A DNA stretch of 64,000 bases from Sphagnum compactum (GCA_965153455.1 OZ234494.1:23002001-23066000); one strand, 5' to 3'; positions 36,886 through 49,599 are shown, counted from the stretch's first letter. The notes: a model not told the origin generated them from the sequence alone. Numbers and translations: made by a program.

Positions 36886-36969
36886 CAGAATCTGTCAAAG
36901 CGCTTCCAATGGATGCTTTGCCGAAACTCCTTGGCATTGAAAATTCAGGCCCTCGCAAGTCACCAAAAT
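36886..36969 (-). CDS. Candidate internal exon 2 of the DUF247 gene
   Basis: On the minus strand a TTTGACAG acceptor is followed by 84 bases and a GTGAGT donor. Entering in phase 1 it is open and reads DFGDLRGPEFS, then MPRSFGKASIGSALTDS, leaving phase 1 again. Its end (GKASIGSALTDSG) resembles the end of exon 1 (GNASIGAASIDTG), and the flanking intron sequence is also similar, so this exon and exon 1 look like tandem duplicates. The unit B copy (62,920-63,003) keeps the length, both splice sites and the frame. There is no transcript evidence here. Confidence 0.55.
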
Positions 36970-37522
36970 CTGTCAAAGTTATCTAGTTAGGGTCGAACCA
37001 TATACTTATCGTCAATGTTCTGAAAAAATCCCATGTGTGATACAAAAAAATTTGATTTGTTCACAAATATGTTCAAATTATGTGCAATTGCATGCGGAAT
37101 TTTTCTATAAAAATAAATAAATTCAATAGCTAAAAATATATATTTATATTTTTTAATATGCATAATTACATGTGTATTTTTGCCACAAATATATTCTAAT
37201 TCACCATAATATAAGTAGTCTTTTTTCTTTTGCTTGCTCTATTATACTGTGAAACACTGCTCAATAACATTGTGAAACTCCTTGAGCTGAAAAATAAAAA
37301 CAATACATATGTGACTACATAAAAGAAACCACTTTAGTGCGCCTTCACCTGCAACAACAGGTTACAGGTTTCATCACTCCCGCTGGGAGACTTCCAAGAG
37401 TACTCCAGGTCGCGTGTCGTTGGCATAGGATTTTGTGCTTAATTGGAACTCGTGAAGTTGGCTTCAAATTGAATCTAAAATCCTTCAAACTTAATCTCAA
37501 GCTTTAGTGAATCGCAACTCAC

Positions 37523-37622
37523 CAGTATCTATTGAAGCGGCTCCAATTGATGCGTTGCCTGGACGCATTTCGCTTGAAAGTTCAATTGTTACAGAGTCTT
37601 GAGCTATCTCTGATACCTCCAT
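37523..37622 (-). CDS. Candidate exon 1 of the DUF247 gene, with start codon
   Basis: On the minus strand, an ATG at 37,622 opens 33 codons plus one base, MEVSEIAQDSVTIELSSEMR then PGNASIGAASIDT, and ends at a GTGAGT donor. The exit phase (1) matches the entry phase of exon 2. The unit B copy (63,549-63,648) has the same length, start and donor, with conservative changes. Other DUF247 proteins often have a short acidic leader before the domain, which fits. Confidence 0.55.
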
Positions 37623-38345
37623 AAGGTTAACACTGAATGTGTAGCGGCCTTGAAGTTGTCACAAATTATAGTGCAGGCACAGTAAGTTACCCTCGTGATC
37701 GGAAGACTCGAACTTGCGTGATACGATGAGACTTGAGTGCACCTCTCTTCTGCCCTTCGATCTCCCGCCACCCACACACAAAAGAAGTACCTTTTAAGCT
37801 CTATTACTAATGAAGAAAGATGGTCGTGTCTATAGGTTATTATTAACCGCTGTCTTAATCTTCAATATCTGCATTACGACGCACCCGCAACAACGAGACG
37901 AACCGCCAACATGAGCTAGTGCAAAAATTAAAGCTTGGGTGAGGTAGGCTAGGCTGCAGGCAAACGGGATCTACCCAGGACCTTGCGGCGTCAATAACGG
38001 GACTCGGATCGTCTCGGTGATCGACGCAGGCAGCATCAAAAGAGAGATGATGATGCTCGGACTCAGCAGCTGGCGTAACCGTTCTCGGCAGCGTAAAAAA
38101 GACCTTGCTGGAAACAAAATGGAAGAAAACCCCAGAGCAGTGGTAACAGAGGGAGGAAAGAAAGAAGCAGCACATGAAAAGGGACAAGAGAGGGAGAGTA
38201 GAGATCTGAAGAAAAACAGGCGATAAAGAAAAGAGAACTGATGAGGGAGACGGACGTTGGAGGCCGGGCTTGAAAGCCTCAACACTATCGGTAATGTTTG
38301 AGAGAGAGAGAGCGATTGAGCGAGAGAGTTTGGGAGACATGTGGA
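37623..38345 (-). promoter_or_regulatory. 5' UTR and promoter region of the DUF247 gene
   Basis: Upstream of the candidate ATG on the minus strand the sequence becomes pyrimidine-rich, with a CTCTCTCTCTC run (38,300-38,312 on the plus strand as GAGAGAG) and many TCTC patches typical of plant core promoters and leaders. The long minus-strand frame at 37,855-38,355 is Ser/Pro/Leu/Phe-rich from this bias and is not called as a gene. The unit B equivalent runs into the window edge. Confidence 0.4.
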
Positions 38346-38349
38346 AGAC

Positions 38350-40030
38350 ACTCAATACCCCTTAACAAGCTTTGTCCGCGTGTTAGAACATTGTAAAAAA
38401 ATAGAAAAGGAGTTTGTAACACTGTACATGGAGCTTCATTGTTACGTCACAAGGTTAGCACATGGTTTGACTACTATAGGCCTAGTTATATGTTAAATTA
38501 AAACAAGGCACATCTTGTTCTCAATGCCCAAAACTATGCTATTGCTAGAATTCCTAGCTCTTTCTTGGGAGGTTGTGTGTTTGAATTTGTTGTGTGACTT
38601 TAAAACATGGGAGACAAAAAAATCGAAGTAAGGAAAAAAAACATGCAATTTTGTGCGGGGGCACAAAAAGGCAAGCTTTGTGCATAACCGTGAAATTTTA
38701 CATGAGGCAGAAAAGTCAAGCTCATGCCAAACCATACAAGGCGCAAATAGACAAACTTGGATAAAGCTTGTTAGGAGGTGTTTAACATTTTGCACTGTTC
38801 AATATTTAATTAGTAATAGCCCATCTTGACACTAGCTTGCGCAGAAGTTATTTTTAGAATTCTGTGCCCAAGGTCATCCACCTAACATGATGCATCATCT
38901 TGGGGTAAGATTGAAGAGAAATTATTTAAAAATCAATATGTTGAAAATTTTCACATTTAGGGGCAAAATGTTGAAAGTGAAAGAAATTTCAGGAGAACAT
39001 TGTATAATTTGTTGAAAATTTCATATTCATAAATGTGAAAATACAATAACTTTTGTATCCATATGTTTTGGAGTGGGAACACACAAAACTTGTAATCACA
39101 TGAAATTTCACAAAATTATATTGTTGAGTAATTTGACCCAAATTTTTTTTAAAAACACTACAATGTTGAAATAACACAAACCTTCAAGCCACAAATACAC
39201 TTGACCATTAATCCTGCAAATCTCATTATTTTGGAAATCTTCCTTTGACTTGTGATGGTCATGATTAAAAAAATGTTTTTCTTTTTAATTTATCCCTTGC
39301 ACAACTTGTTTAAATATTAAAATTTAGCATGTGCCAAAAGCTAGAGAAGTTAACTTGAGATGCCTAAATTTTTCTTCCTACAAATTTAATTCAATTTGAC
39401 ACTTGATTGTGGAATCTAACCACAAGGCAAGGTATAATCCTTAATTTTTGTCATATAATGAGTTGTTCTCTTTCACAAAAAGAGATTTTTGTGACTTGCA
39501 AAGCAAAAGGAAATTATTTGATTTACCTTATGCAAATTTTTTGAGGATATTTTGTATCATATAAAGTCGCAAGGTGGGGGCATTCTCAAAAGGACAGGTT
39601 GAAGATAATTTTCTAAAAGCCTTACACACTAAGAGACTTATCATGTGATTCATCCTTCAAAATTTAAACAACAAAATTTTAAAAGTTTCACACCTTAGGT
39701 GATTTATCATATGATTCATTGTGCACATTAAATTGTGGGATAACTTTTCTAATGATTTATCGAACTTTAATCATGCAGATTAAATTATGAGATGACTTTC
39801 CTAATGAGTCATCTAATTTGGGTCATGCACAATAATTTGTGCCATGACTTTTTATGATGATCCACCATAATTTTAATGAGTCACACATAAATATAATTCA
39901 TTTATGACACCTCGTCATATAATTAATAAGTTACATGTTTTTATTTTATAGATAATTACATAAGTTACAATATTGGTCCAATCAAGTTACAAGTCCAACT
40001 TTCTAGTTTCAAACAAACATTGTTCTGAAC
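38350..40030. other. Spacer between units A and B; no gene seen
   Basis: AT-rich sequence with only short frames and no recognised element. Just before the junction, AACAAACATTGTTCTGA is followed by a second AACAAACATTGTT; the second copy runs straight into unit B homology at 40,031, like filler DNA at a duplication junction. Confidence 0.6.
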
Positions 40031-42059
40031 AAACATTGTTGCAGCTCCTCCCAAAATTGAGTTTTAAAAAACAATTCAAAATTTGTGCTGTTGACGCTCG
40101 AAAATGAAAAAGGAAATGAATTAAAATCCTTCTTGAGAGAAGGCTTGAACTCTAAGATTAATTCTACATTGTATGAGACGCTAATCCCACACTATTAGGT
40201 ATTTTATGTGTAGGGTAAGGATAGAGAAACGAACAGTTCGGGGAATGAGTGGTGTGAGGTGGAAGTCAAGTGTGCCCGACCCAAATTTCTGGAATCAACC
40301 TGTTTGGGGTCCTTTCAGAGAATAAAGATCTGATAGAATTTTCAATGGCTCTGATTTTGTTTGTGAAGGAGAGGAAGCACCTTGATGCATAAGGTGCCTT
40401 CTCTAGTGTGGCCAAATTATTGAGGGTAAATTACGCCTCACATACTTTCAAATATTGAGCCAGTTCTTTATGCGCAGGGTAATGCCTGAGGAATAGCTTT
40501 CTATTTTTGGCAAAAAATCTCAAAAGGCCACAAATGTGAAGGCCTTGTGACAACCTTGTTATAAAATTGAGATTAAACTTAAGGTCAAATCACCTAATCC
40601 ACCTCCTATCGAGTGGTTGCATCGTCACCCTTTAGAAACCCTAAATCATTTTATCATCATTGTTTTTATCCTTGTTGTTGCATAATCGCCATCATTGTGT
40701 CCATCTCACATGAGCTTTTCACCATCATGCTATGTAGTGACAAGCTTTGTCACCAACATTGCAACAACAACAAAGTAGACATCGCCAACATCTTGTGACA
40801 CTAACACAACTAGAATTCACCAGCATTTTTTGCATTGGGATTTTATAGGTAATGAAATCCATATGCATTGTGATGGTAGTTAATTTAGTAGAGTTAGATA
40901 TTTTAATGAATGTTTGAATGATTTTGTTTTGAAAAAGGTTGGTCTCATGGATTCTAAGAGCTTATGGTTGGATTGGATTTGGAGCAAATTGGGTTTTGGA
41001 AATCGGGAATTGACTTGAGAGAGATTTGGTGTACAAGTTGATCCAAAATCCAAACTCCGAAATAATGGCTAAGAAGGGATTCAATCGTGGATTCAATCAA
41101 TGGTTGTGGGCTACCATTTTGACAACTGCTTACAAGTTACAACATCGAATAAAATGTTATTCTTGAAACAAGGTTCAAAATTCTATCAAACTTCAAAATG
41201 TTTTCACTTTCAGTCATCGGAGTTGTAACTATGGCTTTAGTGACCACTTTTTCAAATTTCTAAGTTCATTTTTTTGCTTGCAAGTTTTGCATTTGAAGCT
41301 TACTACTTTTAATCTTTCATGTTGAATTTTTGGAAATTGAGATTTGGAACTTGGAACTTGTTAAAGTGTCAATGGTAATTTGAGCTTCAAAGGCTAGGGT
41401 TCAAAGCTCAAGCTTCATTGTGGAGGATTATGTGCATGATTCAATAAATTGACATAATGTACTTTTTCACTTTTTAGGCTCATCATATGATTCTAAACTG
41501 GATGCTTGAAAACATATGTTCATTACACCATCTTCTTCAACCTTTGAGGTTTGCAATTCCTTCCACCTTTTGGTTTAATTTCTTTTCCTTTTCAGTGTAT
41601 GAACAATTAGGGTCTAGTTAAGGTTTAGGTTTCCAAATTTAAAGCATTTCAAAAACCTACTTGTATGAACTAACTTATAAACTTTATGAAATTCTAATGT
41701 TTTTGCAACTTTCTTGTATTTCTAAGGTTTGGAACTTGAACTTTAAGCTTTTCAAGTCTTCTTAATTTTTTAAGCTTTCTAGAATCAAAGTCTTGCTTTC
41801 AATTTTGTTGAGTTGTTGCACTAATAAGCACCACAACCCTCTCTAGGTTCCTAAAAGCTTCAAATTCAAGCCCCTTTACCCTTTGTTGTGTCAAGATGGA
41901 GTTAAGCCATTTTCTTCACCACCAATGTCTTATAACAACCCACCCATTATCTTATCTGACACATTTTTTGAAGATCTATGCAAACAAAATTCTAAGGGAA
42001 AAAAAAAAAGTTTATGAAGGCTTTCAAAAATTTCAGGATGCATGGATCATTTGCCCACC

Positions 42060-44175
42060 TTGAATTAAATTTGTTGTTGATGATACGAGGAAGTTCATCA
42101 AGTCAAATGCATGATATGCACATTTGTTGAATGGAAAGACAAGTTATTCGCTCTCAAGCTAAACAACCTTCTTAAGCATGTTGGTTGTCGGAAAATGCAA
42201 TGTTTCCATGCACGATGTTGATGCAAGTTTTTATTACATGAACAAAAATCTTGTGCATTCCAAGAATGAAAGGTACTACACTATTGGTCAAAGACCTTCT
42301 GTCTTGGACCTATTCTAATGTGATATTCCCTTCGAACACAAATGGAAATATGATTAATTTGTTGTTCTTCATCACATCCTTGATCATGGTCGTCCAATGA
42401 CTGATTTTGAAGGTTTTAAAGTTTGATTCTAAGCGCTCAAAATGAAGAATGTTGGAAGGAAACATTAGAGTGATTCATTTGATGGAGGCATGGTAAAGGT
42501 CATGCACAACGTGTTAATAAATGTTACCAAAGTTATATTTGCATATACTGCTTACATTGGCATTTTTATTTATGAAGTCACTACAATCAACAATACTCAA
42601 TAGTTGTCCATCCATTTGTATGAACATTGTTTAGGCTTGGAAAAGGATTTCAATCCTCTTTTGTGTTGAAACATTAGGGTTCTTGCCACTTCTAATAACA
42701 TATTTGCTTTGATGGTTGAAGGTTGTTTAGATTTTAATGGCATAGGATTAGAAGAATTGGGAGCTAAGCTTGTCAGCATGGGTTGTGATGGGAGTAGTGT
42801 GTTCTAGGGCCATTGAGTTGGTGTGACACTATAGTTCAAAGAAAAAGTTGTTCCTTTTCTCATCAGAGTCCATTGTTTTGCTCATAAGGCAAATTTAGCA
42901 ATGGTCACTTTGTTGGTGTTGGATCTAATGTGTTGGTTGAAAAGTATTTTGCAAGCACTATATGCTTTCTTTGTTCATAGTCCAAAAAAAATCTTGGAAT
43001 TTGACAAATTTGCTAAGTTGATCGGCACTAAGGAAAACAAATTACTCAAGAGTGTGAAAACCTGCTAGATTTTTAGTTTTCTCCAACAAAACACGGTTTT
43101 GTACAATATTGGCCTTTAATTGTCAAAATGCATGCATAAAGTTCCAAGAGTGATGCACATTTAAAATACTTGAATTCTTTGTGTGATGTTGAATCCATTT
43201 TTGGGCTTCCCTATATCCTTTCAATGTTTGAGTGTGTGCATGCATTGATCATAATTACAAAAAACAAGGATGCATGTTTGTGTGCGATTTTATAGAGCCT
43301 ATCAAATTAATTGGACAATTTAACTATACTAACTTTATTATGATCCTTAAGCCAAGTATGAAAATCTGTCATTTGATGAGTTCAATTCAATTTAAGCTTT
43401 AACTAGTCATACCCTTCCTTTATGTTGGTTTTTTTATTTGAATGGCGGAGAGGATGTTGTACCTTGTATTTTCATTTGTTGACCGTGAATACCTTGTTTC
43501 CCAATACCATGTTGATGGTGGTGGAGAAAAGTAGCATGTCACCAAAGATGTTTTTAACTAGGCCATAAGCAAGGTAAAAGACGAATGTGACGGTGTAGCT
43601 CAAGGCCTTATTTCAGAGCTTGAACACCGTTTCCCACAACATGAAATGATGAGAACCTTGGGTGTGATATATCCCCAATTTTAGGTTACAAACGGATTGT
43701 CCACACTCACTTGAATGTGTTGAAAACCACATTTTGTCTACATTGCAAGGTGGCTAAAAATGGATTTTTTTTGCCTCCTTGGCTTTCAAGTCAAAACCTT
43801 TATGTGCAGACTTTTTTGTTCAAGGTCACCATGTTGCATAATGTAGAGGCAATTTTGAAGGAAGACATCTAGCTCAACCCTGTTACATGACTTTGACGCA
43901 AAATTTTTGTTTCTTCCACCTTTAACCATAACCTCTTAAAATACATTAAGTTGGCTAAAATTGTTGCTGTTTAGGTGCTTGGTTTTATTGAAAATGAACA
44001 TACATTCAAGATTGTAAGTTTCATGAAGAAAAGATTACGAAACCGACTTAACATGCACTTGGATTTATACACTAAACTTTACAACCAACAATTTTTATTA
44101 TGCAATTTTTTTTGTATGAGCAAGCCATTGCCCAGTGGGTTGGCAAAATTTGCTATTGTGCAAATGCGTAACTGA
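42060..44175 (+). pseudogene. hAT transposase relic (plant ZNF862-like), unit B copy
   Basis: Same dead transposase as at 2,090. Recognisable pieces are the N-terminal Cys/His segment with LLKHVG-type text (about 42,100-42,300), ALMVEGCLDF before the core, GVKLVSMGCDGSSVF-type text followed by TAG (about 42,750-42,810), VHCFAHKANLA (about 42,865-42,905), and the best-preserved part, a 66-codon open C-terminal dimerisation segment (43,975-44,175) reading ENEHTFKIVSFMKKRLRNRL onward. The shared stop after SVF shows inactivation before the duplication. No product is expected. Confidence 0.82.
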
Positions 44176-44875
44176 TAGCATCAATGTTCATGGAGCTTTG
44201 CAAAGTGCATATTTGGGTGCCAAAGCAAATTTGGATGTTTTAAGTGTTGCAATTTTGATTCTAGTATGATCCACAAGTCATTACTACTCATGTATAAATT
44301 GTCTTATTTTTATTTGAATCACTTGGTGAGTTTTTTTTGTTTGCATTTTTTTGATCTTGCATTGGTTGTTCAATTTGTGGCTATCTTTTTTCACATTCTA
44401 ATGAATTATTATTTTTAGGAAGTGCATATCATCTGAACTCTTGGGATGGTTTTAAGATTGAATGAATGAAACAAAAAGAGTGTTCAATGAATGATACTAG
44501 TTTATCACAAGTTTGTTGTTGATGTACACAACTTAGAAGATTTAAGAAGAAAAAGTGGTTTTAGGTCAAGTGACAACTCCCTATCTTTAAGATTCTATTG
44601 TCTTTCAAGGTCATTGTTTATTTACAATTCCATGCCACATGGTCTTGAAATGATGAATTGATCTCAAATTGGCTTTTTGCATAGGGATTTCAACTCAATC
44701 AAGGAAATGACACTTAGAATCTCCAATTTTATTTTATTTTTGCAAATGGTCTGCACTGAGGTTTTGGTTCTATCCATGGTGTTCTCATGGAATATCTTGT
44801 TGTCCATGCCACATGGCAGATTCAAATGATGAATGTTGTAGAGTTGTTTTCTAATTTGTCTTGAATGCAGGAAGG

Positions 44876-44933
44876 GCTTGAGCTACAATGCGCAGCACCC
44901 TTATGAGGGTTAGGGTTCAAATCCCCTTCAAGC
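44876..44933 (+). other. Truncated tRNA-like relic, unit B copy
   Basis: The counterpart of 4,913-4,970, with GGGTTCAAATCCC and flanking GCTTGAG / TTCAAGC preserved at the same 58-base spacing. Confidence 0.25.
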
Positions 44934-46151
44934 TACTTGAAATATAATTTGAGTGTCCACTTATCATTGTGAATGTTGATTTTGCAGGTGTATCTACTCC
45001 AATTCACTAAATTCCAAAAATTCAAATGTTGTCAATTTGTCTTTGGATTGAAATTTTGTTTGCAGGCTCTTCTCAAATTTCAATGCTTCTAAAAATTAGT
45101 TCCAAATAGAACCCATTTTGGCTCTTAACAGATGTAACCAAATGTAATCCCGTGACAACACACATGTCATCACTATTTTCAATCACAAGTATTCTAATTA
45201 TAGCCACTATATATACAATTGTTAGTTTGGTTGTAGCCACTCTGTAGATATATCTGGATGACATCTCGCCATCCTGGCCACTCGTTAGAATAAATAACTT
45301 GCAAAATCAGCTCCACCCCCACACACACACATATTTAGCCATCTATGCCATTTGAGCCCTTAGTTGTGAAGCCACATTAACAACCAGTTATAATTGAAAA
45401 AAAATTGGCTGCTGAGGAGCTGGGATTTCTAGAAGTCAGCGCCCACCTGAAGTGGAGCTGAGGGTGCTTACTTTCAAAGTTTCCCTCTGAGGGGCATAAA
45501 CCAATTGAGGTGATTTTTTATTTCTAAAACTTTTCCCATGCTACCAGGTGGATATTTGGAAGGGACCCATTCGGCATCATAGGGAAAAAATGAGGTGTGA
45601 CATTTTGGAGAACAAAATGTTCACACTTGTAGGTGTTTCATTTTTTAAATGCCTCCTGAGAAAATTCTCAGAGGTTTTTACATACAGCACTGGAAAAGAT
45701 TTGTAGTGTGTGGAGGGCACGTTATATCCATCAATTGTCCTCCTAGAAATCGGGAGGGATATTATGCCTACTCCTCAAGGATGAGAGGGAAATTATGCCT
45801 ACAATAGGTGTAAGAACCCTCCCATTCATACACCTAGCGATCTACATAGGTTTGGTTCATGAAATTGTCTACCTCATGCTTTAGATAGGTAAAGCCCATG
45901 GGTGGGGGACATTCCCAAAATGCAGGGCTGGCCTTGGCTATTGCCTCGTTCTAAGCCCCTTATTTTGAGAATGCCCCATCCTAGGGCTTTACCCTACACA
46001 TAAGGGACCAATAGCAACCAAAAGAACTACTGGGCCTAATTCTGTTGGAGGAGCTACTCATACAGATCCCATGTTTTCTTCATGCTTGGAAAATAAGATA
46101 ATATTGTCTCTACTGAGAGAGGTGGCCAATGTATGACTCTAAAGCCTAGAA

Positions 46152-46510
46152 ATAGGGGTTATAGAATTAGTTAAATAATATACAGAGGGTGTTAAATAGG
46201 CTTGTGTGTAGATGTGAAGAAAAAATGTTACAGCAGAGGAAATTGCTGCATTTGGTGGTCTGGATTTTTTTTCTTAGATATGTTGAGTGAACTAATAGTT
46301 AAATGTGTAATGAGGTTTAGTAGTTTTGTGAGAATTTTAGAAGATTGATAGAAATGATAGCAAGTGATCAATATTTTCAATGTTCAGCAGAATAGGGTTG
46401 CCTTTAGGCTTGAAGGTTTTCTTTCCAAGCAGATGGGATTGCCGTATTTGGTGATCTGAGTTTATATTCTTAGTTATCTTGAACGAAATAACAATTCCAT
46501 GTGTAATAGG
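46152..46510 (+). repeat. Dispersed repeat of the 6,365 family, unit B copy
   Basis: The same two sub-blocks as at 6,365, each with a GATTTGGTG-type word. The region directly upstream is shortened in unit B compared with unit A. Confidence 0.55.
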
Positions 46511-47419
46511 TATTGAAAGACAGGATTCTTGCATATTACTTGTGCACTTTGTGGACATAATATCTGGTTGTCTTTTCACCAAAAAAGTGACCTTATAACT
46601 GGAAATAAGTATTCATAAAGCACATTTCTATAAGTACCTGATAACTTAGAGAGCTAGCTTAAAACACTAAAAGCTTTTAGAATTTGGACTTAAAACTCTA
46701 GAAATAACAGAAGGCATATGATTTGATATTCCAATAATTTCAGAGTCCTATTTCAATGTTATGCATCTCATTTTATTTTGCTCCTGTGCAATTTTGGTTT
46801 AATTATGTTTGCAAATTATTGTGTATAAAGTAAATGAGTAATATGCATGGAAATTATATTGCTAAAAATCATTAAAATTAATATAAATATCATCACATAG
46901 ACTTTGTGCATAAATACCTTTATTTGTCAACTTGTCAAAGTTGAAGAACAATATGGCAATGAATCATGTTGACATTGGGGTCCTGAGTCCTGAAGTCATG
47001 ACCCCAAGTACATGTATTGACTTAATATTGCAGACTAAAATGTTTTCTGGTCCATTTATGGTAACAATCATTTGTTCTTTGTTACCTGAGGGAAGGCATC
47101 AAGTTTTTATTGGGAAAGAGAAAATCTTACTAAGCTACTGGTCCCTTAAAATTATGATGCCTGGGAGGGTGGTGGCAGAAATGGATTTGAAATGTAAGCT
47201 GATAGGAAGGAACAAAACCCGCTACTAAAATAAATACTTGAACTTTGCTGGAAACCAGTTCAAAGTTCAAACCAAAAGCCAATCATGCCAGATGCTCTCT
47301 ACTGGTAAGTATCCAGTTTTGAACTTCAAGCCTGGAATAATCAGTGCCCTCTGCCTGTGGGTTCACTAAATTAGGGCAAATGACAAAGTACATATTACAT
47401 ACCTTCTAATGGGTGTTCT

Positions 47420-47560
47420 TTTTTACTTACAAATTTTGTTGTTTCTGGCAAAAAAATTGGGAAACTTTTGGAAAATTCTGTTTTCCTAGGGTAAATTTCA
47501 CTAATGTTGCTAAATTTTTTGAAGCATTCGCCACATTTTTTATATCAAAAATTTGGAAAA
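47420..47560 (+). repeat. Short dispersed repeat family, unit B copy
   Basis: The counterpart of 7,615-7,745, ending in a longer A run. It shows GGAAAATTC, GTAAATTTCACTAAT and TTCGCCACATTTTTT blocks. Confidence 0.5.
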
Positions 47561-49515
47561 AAAAAAAAAAGACACTGGTTGTAATAGTTAATTTACCACT
47601 ATTATTTTGTGCCAAAAAGATATCCCCTAATACCGTTGGGCACAAACTACAAACCAGTGTTGGTGGTCTGGTAAAGTGTTTTTTTTCCCAAATTTGTGAT
47701 CTTGCCCCTCTGGTGATCTTCCACAAGGAGACTTAGCCATGTTTGGCTATAGACCAGCTACAAAAGTAGAAATTTACATAAAATCCTTTTATATCCTGGT
47801 CGAACAATGTGTAGAAACATGGTGATGTTTTAGAAATTTTCTTGATTTCAGAGATTTTAAAAAGGGAATATTTGACAGAATATCATATTTTTGAAAAAGA
47901 ATTTCGTCAAATGGAGAATATTCACCACAAATTAAAACGCTGGTCTGGTATGGTATTTTTGAAATACTACATGGTTACTGGTAGTAAAAATTTTGACATT
48001 TGATTTCAGGTATGGTTTTCACATACCTATTGAAGAACATATAATAATTCGGTACCAGTATAAGTTTAGAAGGTGGCGTATGTAACAATATGTCCATGCT
48101 TGTAGGAGTCGTATCTAAACCTTGATCCTAGTATTAAGTGGTTGTAAATTTGAATGTAGTTGTGGATGTTTTTTTAAAAATTAACAAAACAGAGAAGTTA
48201 TGAGGAAAGTTGTGGGGGGCAACCAGCAAGCATACACTCAACAATACAAGCAAGCATTGATTATTGTAGTAATACAAAAGTGTATCATCCCACCATATCT
48301 CCCTGCTATTAACATCTAACACTTGTGCCTCCAATTCGTATCTATTTTCTCTTTCTTCTTAACAGCCATTCTTCTGCACTTGGTCTGGTATTTGATAACT
48401 TGGTCTGGTATCATCAAAGAGTTGCAAACCCTAACCCCAAATTGGTAAGGTCTTCCTAGGATGTTGGATTCAAATGGACTCAAGAACACCGTTCCCAGAC
48501 AAAAAAATCAAGTTCAAAAATCAAGTAGGTTATGTCATAAATGAGTGAATAGTAACTGGGGTTTTTGGCATACCAGACCAACACAGGTGCAAATTACAAT
48601 CTTGGTCTGGTACATGTGGGATGGCATGTTATATGCCCATGTCTATTGCCTGATATCAAGTAACCCATCAAGCTTGTGTGATCCAAGGCACTGCTAGCCT
48701 TGTACCAGATTTGCACTGAATATGATACTGATACATACTTAGACCTAAACTCTACTAGATGGGTACATTGTTCATTATGCATATTGTCACAATAACCATA
48801 TTCCCCAGCTTTTCTTCTTTGTTCTCCTGGTATGTGCATGAGGTTTTGCACTAACAAACGTGGAGGTGATGGCAGTGAGTGTGGGGATGTGTGCACAAAC
48901 ATATTTCTTTCCTACCACCACCCCCATTCTTTTCAATGTAGTTGTAGGAGAGCTTGCAAGGTAACTTAATTGTCAATTATTATTATTATCTATAGTAAAG
49001 GAACAATGAAGCTTCCCCTGAAGCCGTGCGAATGAAGCTTCCCCTAACTCCGGACGGACAGTAGCCACAGACAGTAGCTAAGTCAAGTCGAAGGGTGAGA
49101 CACGTGTCCGCGTGCATGCGGGTGCGGGATGGCCTTTCAACCGCCCTCGCGAGCTCCCGCGCATCACATCTCATTAGGAGTTGATCTTAGGCTTTCTAAT
49201 CTCCAACGAAGTGATTATGTGATGCGATGTGATGCGATCGATCTGCCATGTCGGAGTGTGAATGAGAATCAAGGAACCCAATGATCTGCCTGCCTGTTGT
49301 CTGCCGGCCAAGAATGTTTTTAAAAAATTTCAGGCCGCCTCCTCCCATCCCTCCTTGATGGATGGATTCCACGTTCTCGCATCCACACGGCCGCTCTCTG
49401 TCATTTTCTGTTTTTCAGAATTTGGTCTACGTTCGATCCGTCCGCGCTGCCTTCTGAAGTGAAGCAAAGCGGGGAGAAGGGGGTTGGGGGTCCCGCCGCC
49501 CTGCTGCTGCTGATG

Positions 49516-49599
49516 TTCATCATTAATGCAGGTCCAGGCTTTAGAATATTGTGGAGCACCATCAAAGGTTTTTTGGATCCAGTTTCAATTTCAAAGATC
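49516..49599 (+). pseudogene. Captured SEC14-type lipid-transfer exon fragment
   Basis: The frame reads [19 protein letters not shown], then LDPVSISKI, matching the core of the CRAL-TRIO lipid-binding domain of plant SEC14-like phosphatidylinositol/phosphatidylcholine transfer proteins. The segment ends at ATCA before GTGTATG, which may be the original donor. The next piece (49,600-49,651, [17 protein letters not shown] before GTAAAATC) is not SEC14-like and may come from another source. Nothing else of the gene is present, so it is a captured fragment and not a working gene. The family moves phospholipids between membranes. Confidence 0.65.

Larger units (their letters stand above)
33489..37990. 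repeat. Unit A, right arm of the tandem duplication
   Basis: This aligns with 59,331-63,990 and is still homologous at the window edge, so the true right end of unit A is not visible. Divergence is uneven: 34,820-35,870 is nearly identical to its partner, while 35,940-36,250 and the flanks beyond 33,700 differ much more. Unit B has about 200 extra bases at 59,822-60,024. Confidence 0.92.
40031..48976. repeat. Unit B, left arm of the tandem duplication
   Basis: Direct-orientation homologue of 65-9,178, including the hAT relic, the tRNA-like relic and both dispersed repeats. It ends exactly where the Helitron begins. Apart from those elements, no gene was recognised in it. Confidence 0.93.

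Noticed and set aside
37855-38355. 166-codon minus-strand frame upstream of DUF247
   Set aside because: Pyrimidine-rich leader or promoter sequence; composition bias explains the open frame.
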